From positions 89,614 to 153,613 of the forward strand of contig JAEWBS010000088.1 of the NCBI GenBank assembly GCA_023391005.1: 64,000 nucleotides of DNA. Reading direction: 5' to 3'. Below are positions 1-9,083 of the stretch, piece after piece. The notes beneath the pieces were generated by a model. That model searched no databases and had not been told where the DNA came from. It worked only from the letters and a program-made list of their open reading frames with translations. The position numbers and the translations under genes are program-made. Each line of letters starts with the position of its first letter. Position 1 is the stretch's first letter. Source of the stretch: Bacillota bacterium (lineage in GTDB: Bacteria; Bacillota; Clostridia; Oscillospirales; Ruminococcaceae).

Positions 1-473
1 TTGCGGTAGTGGCAGACGAGGTCCGCAATCTGGCTGGAAAGTCGGCTGTAGCCGCAAAACAAACCGCGGAGCTCATAGAAACGGCTGTCCGCACGGTGGA
101 AAGAGGCACGGAAATCACCGCACAGACCGCAGAACTCCTGCAATCCGTCGAGATAAGCGCACAATCTGTAACAGAGAGCATCGAACGGGTGGCGCACGCG
201 TCTGCCGGGCAAACCAGCGCTATCGAATTGATCAAGGAAGGGCTGAATCAAGTTTCCTCTGTGGTGCAGACAAATGCGGCTACCGCCGAGGAAAACTCCG
301 CCACCAGCGAAGAGATGGCCGCACAGGCCGCCACGCTACAGCAGGAGGTACAGCGTTTTACGCTAAGAGATGAAAAAAGCGTCACGCCTTACAGCGCCAA
401 ACAGGCTCTGATTTCCTATACAGAAGATTCCACAGCTTCGCCGTCCTCCAGCATGCCTCTGGGAAAATACTAA
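1..473 (+). CDS. Methyl-accepting chemotaxis protein, C-terminal part (cut by window start)
   Basis: This is the 3' end of a chemoreceptor gene whose start lies before the window; the open frame enters at base 3 and ends with TAA at 471-473. The first visible residues, AVVADEVRNLAGKSA, are the conserved hairpin tip of the MCP cytoplasmic domain, where CheA and CheW bind. The rest is the returning helix of the coiled coil, with a Glu/Gln/Ala-rich segment (ATAEENSATSEEM) typical of methylation regions. It is almost identical to the end of the chemoreceptor at 713-2899, at DNA level as well, so the two are probably tandem duplicates. The ligand domain cannot be seen. Confidence 0.95.
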   Translation, partial: AVVADEVRNLAGKSAVAAKQTAELIETAVRTVERGTEITAQTAELLQSVEISAQSVTESIERVAHASAGQTSAIELIKEGLNQVSSVVQTNAATAEENSATSEEMAAQAATLQQEVQRFTLRDEKSVTPYSAKQALISYTEDSTASPSSSMPLGKY

Positions 474-712
474 TTGAGGCGATATGTCATGCGCAATTCT
501 TACATACCGGTCCCTTGACGACACCATCACCAATGCCCTATCTCAATCAGTGAATAACCAAGTCTGGATGTAAAGAGAACCTAATGAATTATTTTAGACA
601 AATGATTCATTACGGAATGACGTAGGTGCTGAAAAAACCATTTCGCCCGGCAAAGGAATAGCCGAAAAAGCGGACGTCCAACAGCAAAATTGTAATCGTA
701 GGAGGGTTTTTC

Positions 713-2899
713 ATGAAAAACAGAAGCATCAAAGCATCCATATTGGTCCCTGCGCTGGCGGTATTGGCGGCTGGCATTTTACTCATGGCAGGGGTGATTG
801 GCGCCCTTTCCTTTTCCACCACACAAAACCTGACAGGCCGGCTGATGGATGCAAGAGTCAACGAGTACAGCAACAAGTTTGAGGCCATCTCCATGTCCTC
901 TTACGGCACGGTTATTTCGGTGGCGCCCATTGTACAGAACCTTGCCGAAGTCTCGGAAAATCCCCGGGAGGATATTTTAAAGGTGCTGGAGGAGGCGATC
1001 AAGGGTAATGATATGCTGGTCGGCATATGGACCTGCTGGGAGCCTAACGCGCTGGACGGGCAGGACGCGCAGTATGCGGGAACGGCCTATCACGATGCCA
1101 CCGGCAGGTTTATCCCCCTGATCATCCCTGACGGGCAGGGCGGCTTTAGCGTCAGCTCCGTGACGGATTACAACAGCCCTGATCCTAGTGATAACGACTT
1201 TTATCAAGGCGCATTAGACAGAGGGAAAGTACATATCTGTGACCCATATGCAGAGGCTATTAACGGCAAAACAATACTGATGACCAGTATTTCCGTTCCC
1301 ATTATGCAAAATGGGCGTGCCGTCGGCGTAGTCGGTGTTGACATCAATATGGAGCATGTCATTGCCACGATGAATACGGGCTCGATTCTCGACGACGGAT
1401 ATATTTACACACTGTCCCCCGGCGGGTTGCTGGCGACACATCCCGACCCCAGCCTTGTTTTGCAGCCATACGACACAACATGGATGGGTGGTTACAAAGC
1501 AGAGGTTGAACGCGTGGTCCAAAATGGCGGTAGCTTCTCGGTTAACGCCTATTCGGACGTTACCAATACCAATATGACCTTTTTAGGCTCCGGCATAAAA
1601 ATTGGTGATACGGACAAGTACTGGGTGGTTTGTGGCGTTGTGCCGGAAAAGACCGTGAACGCTGCATCCATCTCCCAGTTGATTACCGTCATTGGCATCG
1701 GCGTTTTGCTAATCGCTATTGTAGGTGTTACGATTTTTGTCATTGTCCGCAGGCGACTGCAAGACCTTCCGATATTGACCCAGATTGCAAGCGGTATGGC
1801 GCTTGGCAATATCTCTGTGGCGGATGGACGGCAGGTTGATAGAACCTCCAACACGCGCAATGAAATTATTCTTTTAATCCGTGCTTTTGCGGATATGGCC
1901 GACGGTGTGAAGCAGCAGGCCGACATTTTAGGACAGATTGCCCAAGGGGACTATTCGGTGGCAATTCCCATTCGTTCGGATGCCGATTTGATGAACAAGG
2001 CGCTTAACAAAATGATTCAAAATATGAACGAAGCGATGTCGGTTATCGATAACGCTGCCAATCAGGTTGCAATTGGCTCTAACCAGGTTTCCAGCGGGGC
2101 GCAGGCACTGGCGTCAGGCTCTACGCAGCAGGCCGCTACCGTAGAGGAACTGAATGCTTCCATCAGCGAAGTCGCCGCAAAGGCGGAGGAAAACCTGTCG
2201 AGTGTCAAAATTGCAGCGGAATATGTAAAACAGGCAGTGGCCGGAGTCACCTCCAGCAATCAGCAGATGGGGCTGCTCACCGAGTCAATGTCCGACATTG
2301 GTTCCGCATCCAGCCAGATTGCGGGCATCACCAAGGTCATTGAGGATATTGCGTTTCAGACCAACATTCTCGCACTTAACGCCGCCATTGAAGCAGCCCG
2401 TGCGGGAGCCGCCGGAAAAGGCTTTGCGGTGGTGGCGGACGAGGTGCGGAATCTGGCAGGAAAATCGGCCGAAGCCGCAAAAAAGACGGAAGAACTCATT
2501 GACCGGACTGTACTCACAGTTGAAAGAGGCATAGAAATTACCTCACAGACCGCAGAACTCCTGCAATCCGTCGGGATAAGCGCACAATCTGTGACAGAAA
2601 GCATTGAAAGGGTGGAGCATACATCCGCTCAACAAGCCGCCGCCATTGAACAGATTGATGAAGGGCTGAGTCAGGTTTCTGCGGTGGTACAGACCAATGC
2701 GGCGACCGCCGAGGAAAACTCTGCCACCAGCGAAGAGATGTCGGCACAGGCCGCCATGCTGCGTCAGGAGGTGCAGCGGTTTAAGCTGAAAGGCGACAAA
2801 AGAGGCACGCTTCATTACGAAATGCCTTCCTATCCAGAGAATTCAACAGCTATGTTGTCTTCCGGTATGCCCCTTTCGGAGGGACACAGTAAATACTGA
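713..2899 (+). CDS. Methyl-accepting chemotaxis protein with extracellular Cache domain
   Basis: A 728-residue transmembrane chemoreceptor. The start ATG follows a GGAGG site. Residues about 8-32 form the first membrane helix, about 35-310 an extracellular dCache-type ligand domain (it contains YTLSPGGLLATHPD, typical of these sensors), about 322-347 the second helix, then a HAMP linker and the MCP signalling domain with the conserved tip AFQTNILALNAAIEAARAG ... FAVVADEVRNLAGKSA. Cache domains bind small metabolites such as amino or organic acids; the ligand here cannot be read from sequence. It signals to CheA/CheW, which are not in the window. The C-terminal 150 residues closely match the truncated gene before it, which indicates tandem duplication. 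Confidence 0.96.
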   Translation: MKNRSIKASILVPALAVLAAGILLMAGVIGALSFSTTQNLTGRLMDARVNEYSNKFEAISMSSYGTVISVAPIVQNLAEVSENPREDILKVLEEAIKGNDMLVGIWTCWEPNALDGQDAQYAGTAYHDATGRFIPLIIPDGQGGFSVSSVTDYNSPDPSDNDFYQGALDRGKVHICDPYAEAINGKTILMTSISVPIMQNGRAVGVVGVDINMEHVIATMNTGSILDDGYIYTLSPGGLLATHPDPSLVLQPYDTTWMGGYKAEVERVVQNGGSFSVNAYSDVTNTNMTFLGSGIKIGDTDKYWVVCGVVPEKTVNAASISQLITVIGIGVLLIAIVGVTIFVIVRRRLQDLPILTQIASGMALGNISVADGRQVDRTSNTRNEIILLIRAFADMADGVKQQADILGQIAQGDYSVAIPIRSDADLMNKALNKMIQNMNEAMSVIDNAANQVAIGSNQVSSGAQALASGSTQQAATVEELNASISEVAAKAEENLSSVKIAAEYVKQAVAGVTSSNQQMGLLTESMSDIGSASSQIAGITKVIEDIAFQTNILALNAAIEAARAGAAGKGFAVVADEVRNLAGKSAEAAKKTEELIDRTVLTVERGIEITSQTAELLQSVGISAQSVTESIERVEHTSAQQAAAIEQIDEGLSQVSAVVQTNAATAEENSATSEEMSAQAAMLRQEVQRFKLKGDKRGTLHYEMPSYPENSTAMLSSGMPLSEGHSKY

Positions 2900-2910
2900 T
2901 GCTTGAGCAA

Positions 2911-3090
2911 TCAAATAGTAAATAGAATATCAGCCAATGGATTTACACTTGTATTACCGTTTTTCGGGTTATAGATTTTGTTGCCCTGCGGGTCAAAAGT
3001 GTACTCCGCGCAAGCTGTGAGTTTTGGCCTTTCGATTTTCTCCACCTGAAATGGCGGTTTTTCTGAGTTTTTGGTTTGCTTTTTAAGGTT
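2911..3090 (-). pseudogene. Coding remnant without a start codon
   Basis: On the minus strand an open frame runs from just after a stop (complement of 3091-3093) to a TGA at 2911-2913, about 60 codons, with no start codon. It reads like real protein, including EKIERPKLTACAEYTFDPQG and NPLADILFTI at the end. I do not recognise the family. It appears to be the 3' tail of a lost gene, stranded in the roughly 450-base gap between the chemoreceptor and the phosphodiesterase. The remainder of that gap (3094-3349) has no convincing gene. Confidence 0.4.
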
Positions 3091-3349
3091 CTATCCCAAT
3101 TTAAGACACAGCCCCTTTTTAGATGCGAAGGGGGTGCGAAACATATCCAGAGCCTTTTACCAGACGCATATCCATAGCACTCGACTTGTATGGCATCAAA
3201 GAAAAAGTTATGCAGAAAGCTACGCCTACACGCACAGGTAAACGTACCGAATTAGCCCATCCTTATGGGGTGTTTGGGGAAGTAATCGAAAGGGATAGAC
3301 AGGATTGCGACACGCACCAAGGAGTAAGGAGGAATGTAAGGTGGAGCAT

Positions 3350-4720
3350 ATGAAGAAAAAGCAAATGGCAGCAGTAGAGCATGAGGTTGAGAAAAGTCAA
3401 ACCGTCGACTTTTTGACAACCCTACCCGATCGCTATGATTTTGTGAGAGATATGGAAAAAGCGTTATATGAAGCGGAATCCGAACGCTCTGGATATGTTA
3501 TTCTGGTTGGCATTGCAGACTTTACGATTATCAATCAGGGGTACGGATATGAAATCGGAGACGGCCTGATCATCGCGCTCTCCCAGTTTCTTAAACATAA
3601 TTTTTCGGCTGAAAACTATTGCATATATCGCATTAACAGCAATGATTTCATCGTGCTGTGTCATAATCCGAATCATCCCGGCCAGCTCGATCAAGATATG
3701 GGAATCATCACCAAGCGATTCCAGTCTTCGTGGGCAATTAAAGGCAAAACGGTGTACTGTTCCGTCAAAATTGCAGCTGTCTATTATCCTACCGACGGAA
3801 AATCAACAGAGGGCATCTTTCATCATCTGGACAGCACCCTTTATCAAGCCAAAGAGAATGAGAAAAACGGATTTGCGATCTGTCACGAGGATATTCAAAA
3901 TGTGTCCCATATTGTTTTTAAGGATCGGGAAATTGAGAAAATGCTCCGCATTGCGGTAAAAGAGAATTTTGAGAGGCTGGTGGTCTACTACCAGCCGATC
4001 TACAGTTCTGTTACGAACAACATGATTGGCTCGGAAGCACTCCTGCGTTATGTCATGAAGGATGGAAGAATGATTTCGCCCTCTCAGTTTATTCCGATTG
4101 CGGAAAGATGCGGCCTGATCATACCCATTGGCGAATTTGTCTTAAAATCCGCCGCCCAGTTCTGTAAGGACATGATTGAGGCCGGAAAGCCGGATTTCTG
4201 TGTCTCAGTGAATGTGTCGATTCGCCAATGGGAGATGCCGGGTTTTGATGAAGCGGTTATGCAAATTCTGGACGAGGTGAATGTCCCCTATGGAAACATT
4301 GTTTTAGAAATTACGGAGGGGATGGCCGCAACCAACATCAATCGGATTCACGGGACCTGTAGAAAGCTGCGTGAGCAGGGCGTGCAAATTGCCTTGGATG
4401 ATTTCGGTACCGGCTATTCCTCTCTGAACATGATACGCACCATGCCTATTGACCTGATAAAAATAGATCAAACATTTACAAACGACGTGACGACGGATGA
4501 ATACACCCATCTGTTTATGCGATTAATCACCAAGCTTGGGCACCAGTTGGGAATTGCCGTGTGTGTGGAAGGTGTGCAGGAGCAGAATCAACTGGCAAGC
4601 TGCAAAGACATGGGCATTGATTTCATTCAGGGCTACCTATATCATCGGCCGGTTCTGGGGCAAGAACTGATAAAGATCATGCAAAAGGGATGCGATTCTA
4701 TTCAGAATGCAATTTATTAA
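3350..4720 (+). CDS. Cyclic-di-GMP phosphodiesterase (degenerate GGDEF plus EAL)
   Basis: A soluble protein of about 456 residues with an N-terminal GGDEF-like domain (about 20-170) and a C-terminal EAL domain (about 185-445). The GGDEF signature is replaced by NSNDF, so cyclase activity is unlikely; such domains often serve as regulators. The EAL domain keeps the catalytic set: EALLR, the Asn in VNVSIRQW, the Glu in LEITEG, DDFGTGYSSL, a following IKID lysine and the Glu in VCVEGV. It should therefore hydrolyse c-di-GMP to pGpG. The ATG at 3350 lies 5 bases after AAGGTGG. A GTG at 3341, 8 bases after AAGGAGG, is an equally good start. It has no membrane segment and sits next to the diguanylate cyclase at 4980. 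Confidence 0.92.
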   Translation: MKKKQMAAVEHEVEKSQTVDFLTTLPDRYDFVRDMEKALYEAESERSGYVILVGIADFTIINQGYGYEIGDGLIIALSQFLKHNFSAENYCIYRINSNDFIVLCHNPNHPGQLDQDMGIITKRFQSSWAIKGKTVYCSVKIAAVYYPTDGKSTEGIFHHLDSTLYQAKENEKNGFAICHEDIQNVSHIVFKDREIEKMLRIAVKENFERLVVYYQPIYSSVTNNMIGSEALLRYVMKDGRMISPSQFIPIAERCGLIIPIGEFVLKSAAQFCKDMIEAGKPDFCVSVNVSIRQWEMPGFDEAVMQILDEVNVPYGNIVLEITEGMAATNINRIHGTCRKLREQGVQIALDDFGTGYSSLNMIRTMPIDLIKIDQTFTNDVTTDEYTHLFMRLITKLGHQLGIAVCVEGVQEQNQLASCKDMGIDFIQGYLYHRPVLGQELIKIMQKGCDSIQNAIY

Positions 4721-4783
4721 TTTGCTTAAATATGACATGAGGTATGTAGATGAACAACATGGGTGACGCAAAAAGGGCTGCCC

Positions 4784-4850
4784 CACAGTTGAAAGAGGAA
4801 CAGAAATTACCTCACAGACCAGGGCTTCTGCAATCCGTCGGGGCAAGCGC
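4784..4850 (+). pseudogene. Fragment of a chemoreceptor gene
   Basis: These 67 bases closely match the chemoreceptor coding sequence around 2518-2585, sharing CAGTTGAAAGAGG, AGAAATTACCTCACAGACC and CTGCAATCCGTCGGG. Flanking bases do not match, and the fragment is followed directly by stop codons. It is best read as debris from an earlier copy of the tandem chemoreceptor genes upstream, left in the 259-base gap between the phosphodiesterase and the cyclase. Confidence 0.75.
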
Positions 4851-4979
4851 CAAGAATATCAGTCAGTCATAGACCACCATACTAATTCGTTTAGGCACTA
4901 AGCTGGAACAGGGCGCGGCTGGCTACCGCGCTCGACCCCATTCAATTATCGGAAAGCATAGGTAAGGGGGTACGATTCT

Positions 4980-6077
4980 ATGAAATTATTGAAATACTAT
5001 GGATACCCTTATACGGATTATGCTGCCAGCAAGCAAGCGGTCTTTGCGAGCAACCGGTTGATAGTAAAACGCATTCTGATCTTTTCTTCTCTCGTATTGA
5101 TAATCGCGGCACTGTTTACTTATATGTTCACAACGATGGCGTATCTGCGCGTTGCCTATACCATAACCGCCGTTTTGATTACGGCGTTGGTCCTATTGTG
5201 CCGTTTTGCCGCGATCAAAAAGAACAGCACGCTCTGCGCCTATTTATATATGACCATCATGTTCAGCTTTGGCATTGTGGTGGCAACCTTTGACCGAAAG
5301 CAGACCGCCACGGTTTTTAACGCGCTGCTCATTATGCTCCCAATCCTGTTCACCGATCATTTCATACGAATGTCGGCGTTTACCGCCTTTTTCAGCAGTA
5401 TCTTCTGTATTGTAACTTATTTGCTCAAGCCTGCCGGCGTAATAGAACACGATGTTATGAGTACAATTTTCTTTTGGGCTGCCGCGATGTTTTTACACTT
5501 CCAGATCAGCCACAGCGCCATTGGCCGCATAATTAGCGACCGTCAACGTGACGAGGCCCAGTGTGCGCTGCATATACAGGCGCAAAGGGACGCCTTGACC
5601 GGGCTGTATAATCGCAGCGCCTTTTTCGATTTGGCTGAATCTCACCTGAGAAAGCAAAGCGTGTCTTCCTCCTGCTCGGCGTTGTGCATTATGGATTTGG
5701 ATAATTTCAAATTCATTAACGACACCTATGGTCATCAGGTAGGCGATCAGGTTATCACCGGCATTGGCAACGTTTTGAAAAAATCGCTGCGCGACACCGA
5801 TATTATCGGGCGCTTGGGGGGCGACGAATATATCTTTTTGCTGGTCGATATCGGCGGCGGAGCGGCAGCCGTGCTTGATAGGCTGCTGAGTGAGGTGGCG
5901 CAGATCGGTGATCATATGAATCTGTCCATACAGAGCTCGGTGGGGATTATCATAGCGGATGATGGGACGGACGACTTGGATAGTTTGTACCACAAGGCGG
6001 ATCTTGCCCTTTACGAAGCTAAAAACGCCGGGCGCAACCGATATGTGTTTTACAAAGACGAATTGAGCCGGGAGTAA
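4980..6077 (+). CDS. Membrane-bound diguanylate cyclase (GGDEF)
   Basis: A 365-residue protein with about six membrane helices (residues about 28-175) and a C-terminal GGDEF domain (about 190-360). The active-site motif reads GGDEY, a conservative variant of GGDEF, preceded by RDTD five residues upstream, which fits an RxxD product-inhibition site. MDLDNFKFINDTYGHQVGD matches the metal- and nucleotide-binding region. It should make c-di-GMP from two GTP at the inner face of the membrane. The N-terminal helices are not a family I can name. The start ATG follows AAGGGGG. With the phosphodiesterase just upstream, it forms a local make/break pair for c-di-GMP. Confidence 0.93.
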   Translation: MKLLKYYGYPYTDYAASKQAVFASNRLIVKRILIFSSLVLIIAALFTYMFTTMAYLRVAYTITAVLITALVLLCRFAAIKKNSTLCAYLYMTIMFSFGIVVATFDRKQTATVFNALLIMLPILFTDHFIRMSAFTAFFSSIFCIVTYLLKPAGVIEHDVMSTIFFWAAAMFLHFQISHSAIGRIISDRQRDEAQCALHIQAQRDALTGLYNRSAFFDLAESHLRKQSVSSSCSALCIMDLDNFKFINDTYGHQVGDQVITGIGNVLKKSLRDTDIIGRLGGDEYIFLLVDIGGGAAAVLDRLLSEVAQIGDHMNLSIQSSVGIIIADDGTDDLDSLYHKADLALYEAKNAGRNRYVFYKDELSRE

Positions 6078-6154
6078 GAAATAGAGGTCACGAGCCGGGG
6101 GCGGACGTGTCCTTGACGAAACGTTGCGAAAGCATTGCTTTCCGATAATATTTA

Positions 6155-6182
6155 ATGCGGTCACTGTGGTGGCCGCATTTTT
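6155..6182 (+). terminator. Rho-independent terminator after the diguanylate cyclase
   Basis: A 10-bp stem (ATGCGGTCAC with GTGGCCGCAT, one G-U pair) with a TGTG loop is followed by five T. It lies 78 bases after the cyclase stop and separates that gene from the germination operon. The rest of the 6078-6386 gap holds only the possible gerK promoter. Confidence 0.8.
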
Positions 6183-6246
6183 GCGTCCACCACCAGAAAA
6201 GTCGTCATGCGATAAACGGAGAGGCGAGAGTGCGCATTTTGAATCT

Positions 6247-6274
6247 GTAAGTGCTTACAATCGCGCACATTATA
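6247..6274 (+). promoter_or_regulatory. Possible forespore-type (sigma F/G) promoter of the gerK operon
   Basis: CATTATA at 6268-6274 fits the CATnnTA -10 box of sigma-G promoters, and GTAAG at 6247-6251, 16 bases upstream, loosely fits the -35. A palindrome (GTAAG-TG-CTTAC) and outer GTGCGC/GCGCAC arms overlap it. Germinant receptors are made in the forespore in known spore formers, so this is a reasonable candidate. The spacing is one or two bases short, so it is only suggestive. Confidence 0.35.
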
Positions 6275-6386
6275 AGAATATCTCCTCCTTGCCCTAATAC
6301 TGTTCTCCCGCAGGAGAATAAATGGTTTTCTGCATGTTTTTTAATGAATATTCTGGTAATACTTGTCTAGTGAAAGGGATGATATG

Positions 6387-7937
6387 ATGCAGTGGTTTCG
6401 TTTTGTGAAGATTAAAAAAGATAATCAAAAGCAGCCGAATACACCAATTCCTCCGCAGGAGCAAAGGACAGTGTCCGGCTGCTATCAAAGGGATATTGCG
6501 TATCTGAAAAAAATCTTTCATGATGACGACCCGATTGAATTCCGAGAAATGAATACAGGCGCGAACGGAGATATCCGGGCTTGCCTGATTTTTTGTGATG
6601 GTCTGGTTGATTCCGCTATCATTGATAATCACCTGATCCGCCCGCTTACACAGCTTGAAAAGATACCCAAAGGCGAGACTCCGGCTGATGCGTTGCTCTC
6701 TAAAGTGTTTCAAGTGAACGGTGTTAAGAAAGCTGAGAGTTACAATGAAATTATTCAGGGTATTACCTATGGCGACACGCTGCTGCTGATTGACGGTATC
6801 AGCGAAGCGCTGCTTTTCAGTACTAAATGCTTTACTTCCAGAGCGGTAACAGAACCGGAAGGAGAAAAAATTATAAGCGGACCGCGTGAGGGTTTTACCG
6901 AGGTCATGTTGTCCAATCTTTCTTTAGTCCGGCGAAAGCTCAGAACCGACAAGCTAAAAATGCGGTATTATACACTGGGTAAGCAAACGAATACGCAGTT
7001 GTGCATTGCGTATCTGGACGGCCTTGCCGATCCGGAAGTATTAAAAGAACTGTACAGGCGTCTGAAGCTTATTGATATCGATGGAATTTTGGACGCCAAT
7101 TACATCAACGAACTGATCCGGGACGATGCATGGTCGCCTTTCCGTTCAATTGGGTACACCGAGCGGCCGGACGTTGTAGCCGCCAAGCTCTTGGAGGGGC
7201 GTATTGCGGTATTTGTGGACGGAACACCGGTTGTGCTGACGTTGCCTTACCTTTTCATTGAAAACTTTCAAAGCAGCGAGGATTATTACCTAAATTTTTA
7301 TTATACCTCTTTTTGCAGAGGTTTGAGAATGCTCGGTTTCTTCCTGAGCATCATGGTTCCCGCCATCTATATTGCCATTGTGGCGTACCATCAAGAGATG
7401 TTGCCGGCCCCGTTGCTTATCAGCATCGCCACAGAGCGGCAAAGCGTGCCGCTGCCGGCAGCGCTGGAATCTTTTATTATGCTGATTGTCTTTGAAATCC
7501 TGCGGGAAACGGCGCTGCGCATGCAGAGCAATGTGGGGCAGGCGCTCAGTATCGTGGGCGCTCTCGTTGTGGGACAGGCTGCGGTAGAGGCCAAGCTGGT
7601 TGCCGCCCCGATGATTATCGTTGTGGCTCTGGCGGGGATTACCAGCCTGTTGGTTCCTAAAATGAACGCTTCGGCCTTCATTCTTCGTTTTGGTATCCTT
7701 CTATTGGCATCCTGTCTAGGATTTTTGGGCGTGACGATTGGATTCGCGTTTCTGCTTACCCACATATTGGGACTGCGCTCCTTTGGCATCTTACAACTAG
7801 CCCCTGACAGGAAAATTTGCTATCAAGAAGTTAAGGATACCGTAATTCGTGCGCCGTGGCATCAAATGCTTTTCCGGCCGGTGCCGATTGCCCGGAATGT
7901 TGTGCGTCAAAATAATAACCGGGAGGAACAACCATGA
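6387..7937 (+). CDS. gerKA: Spore germination protein GerKA (germinant receptor A subunit)
   Basis: About 516 residues of the GerA family. A large cytoplasmic N-terminal domain (about 40-310) contains LIDGISEALLF and family blocks such as SPFRSIGYTERPDVVAAKLLEGR. It is followed by four to five membrane helices (about 310-470) including FILRFGILLLASCLGFLGVT. It is the A subunit of a receptor in the spore inner membrane that senses nutrients and starts germination. I chose the ATG at 6387, 7 bases after AAAGGGA; an ATG at 6384 is also possible. The gene overlaps gerKC by 4 bases. The order A-C-B, with a tiny gene before B, matches gerK-type operons. Confidence 0.95.
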   Translation: MQWFRFVKIKKDNQKQPNTPIPPQEQRTVSGCYQRDIAYLKKIFHDDDPIEFREMNTGANGDIRACLIFCDGLVDSAIIDNHLIRPLTQLEKIPKGETPADALLSKVFQVNGVKKAESYNEIIQGITYGDTLLLIDGISEALLFSTKCFTSRAVTEPEGEKIISGPREGFTEVMLSNLSLVRRKLRTDKLKMRYYTLGKQTNTQLCIAYLDGLADPEVLKELYRRLKLIDIDGILDANYINELIRDDAWSPFRSIGYTERPDVVAAKLLEGRIAVFVDGTPVVLTLPYLFIENFQSSEDYYLNFYYTSFCRGLRMLGFFLSIMVPAIYIAIVAYHQEMLPAPLLISIATERQSVPLPAALESFIMLIVFEILRETALRMQSNVGQALSIVGALVVGQAAVEAKLVAAPMIIVVALAGITSLLVPKMNASAFILRFGILLLASCLGFLGVTIGFAFLLTHILGLRSFGILQLAPDRKICYQEVKDTVIRAPWHQMLFRPVPIARNVVRQNNNREEQP

Positions 7938-9070
7938 AGCGTCTGCCGGGCCTTATTTCAATTCTTCTATGCTGTGTGCTGCTAAGCGGCTGCTGGAATT
8001 ACCGGGGACTGGATGATATTGATATCGTGACCGGTATTGCCGTCGACCGGGACGGGACACAGGGCCCTTATCATCTGACCTTTGAAATCATTGATATGGA
8101 GGCCAGCGGTGAGGCGAAGGGCTCCGCCGTGCTCTATGTGGAGGCGGAAGGGGAAACCCTGTTCGACGCGATCCGAAACTCCAAGAAAAAGCTGATAAAT
8201 AAGCTGTATGGCGGCAATATGCAGACGCTTATCATCAGCAGGCAAATAGCTCAGACAGAAGGTGTTCTTGGTATTTTGGAACAGTTGCTGCGGGATGGTG
8301 AACCCCGCGAAAGCATCAGCATCGTAATTTCACAGGAGGAAACCGCAAAAGATATTTTGCTAACCAAGGGAATTGATTCCAAAATTATCTCCTATGAGAT
8401 TCATGAAATGGTTGAGGAGGACAACCGGGTGACCGCCTCTGTTATCAATATGCCGTTGTACCGCGCCTACAACGCCATTAAGGGCACCGGCAACGCTCTG
8501 GCGCTTTCCGCCATGCGGTGTGTGCAAAACGGGGAAGAAACGGTTGTGGAAGGAAACGGAATCGCTTTATTCCAAGGCGACCGCCTAACCGACTTCTTAA
8601 CGCCGGAAAAAACAAAATTCTATCTTTTTGCCGTGGACGAAATAGAAGGCAGTGTTATTTCCTTCCCAGTCAGCCGTCCGAATGACAGCATTTCGATGGA
8701 AGTCAAGGACAGCAAAACCAAGACGAAGGTTGACTATCATGACGGGCAACTCACTATAAGTCTGGACATAAAAACCAAACTGAATGTGATGGAAACGAAG
8801 TCCCAGATCAACCTGTCCCAAGCGCAGCAGCGCCGGGAATTGGAACGCCTGACCGAGGCGTATCTGGAACAACACATTACCGATTTCTTTCAGGAAGTGC
8901 AACTGCAATATCAAAGGGATATTTTCGGATTAGGGCGTCTGCTTTATCAGAAGGATCCCGGGCTTTGGCGGTCGCTGGAGCCCGTCTGGGACGAATTGTT
9001 CCAAAACGCGGTTATAGAAGTGCGGGCCAAAGCGGTTATTTTGTCTTCCGGCGTACTAAAGAACTATTGA
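7934..9070 (+). CDS. gerKC: Spore germination lipoprotein GerKC (Ger(x)C family)
   Basis: A 378-residue lipoprotein, the C subunit of the germinant receptor. The signal peptide ends with lipobox LSGC (Cys at about residue 20), so it should be diacylated and anchored outside the spore inner membrane. The body shows Ger(x)C features: WNYRGLDDIDIVTGIAVDRD at the mature N terminus and an amphipathic C-terminal domain (about 230-370) with a long helical segment (QAQQRRELERLTEAYLEQHI). It starts inside the end of gerKA (ATGA overlap), preceded by GGGAGG, so the two are translationally coupled. Confidence 0.95.
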   Translation: MKRLPGLISILLCCVLLSGCWNYRGLDDIDIVTGIAVDRDGTQGPYHLTFEIIDMEASGEAKGSAVLYVEAEGETLFDAIRNSKKKLINKLYGGNMQTLIISRQIAQTEGVLGILEQLLRDGEPRESISIVISQEETAKDILLTKGIDSKIISYEIHEMVEEDNRVTASVINMPLYRAYNAIKGTGNALALSAMRCVQNGEETVVEGNGIALFQGDRLTDFLTPEKTKFYLFAVDEIEGSVISFPVSRPNDSISMEVKDSKTKTKVDYHDGQLTISLDIKTKLNVMETKSQINLSQAQQRRELERLTEAYLEQHITDFFQEVQLQYQRDIFGLGRLLYQKDPGLWRSLEPVWDELFQNAVIEVRAKAVILSSGVLKNY

Positions 9071-9083
9071 AAGGAAACCGTCT

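Noticed and set aside
3165..3300. Possible c-di-GMP riboswitch before the phosphodiesterase
   Set aside because: Short likenesses (GCAGAAAGCTAC, CACAGGTAAACG) exist, but the core elements GGCAAACC and GGGACGCAAAGC are absent. A covariance search with the GEMM-I model would settle it.
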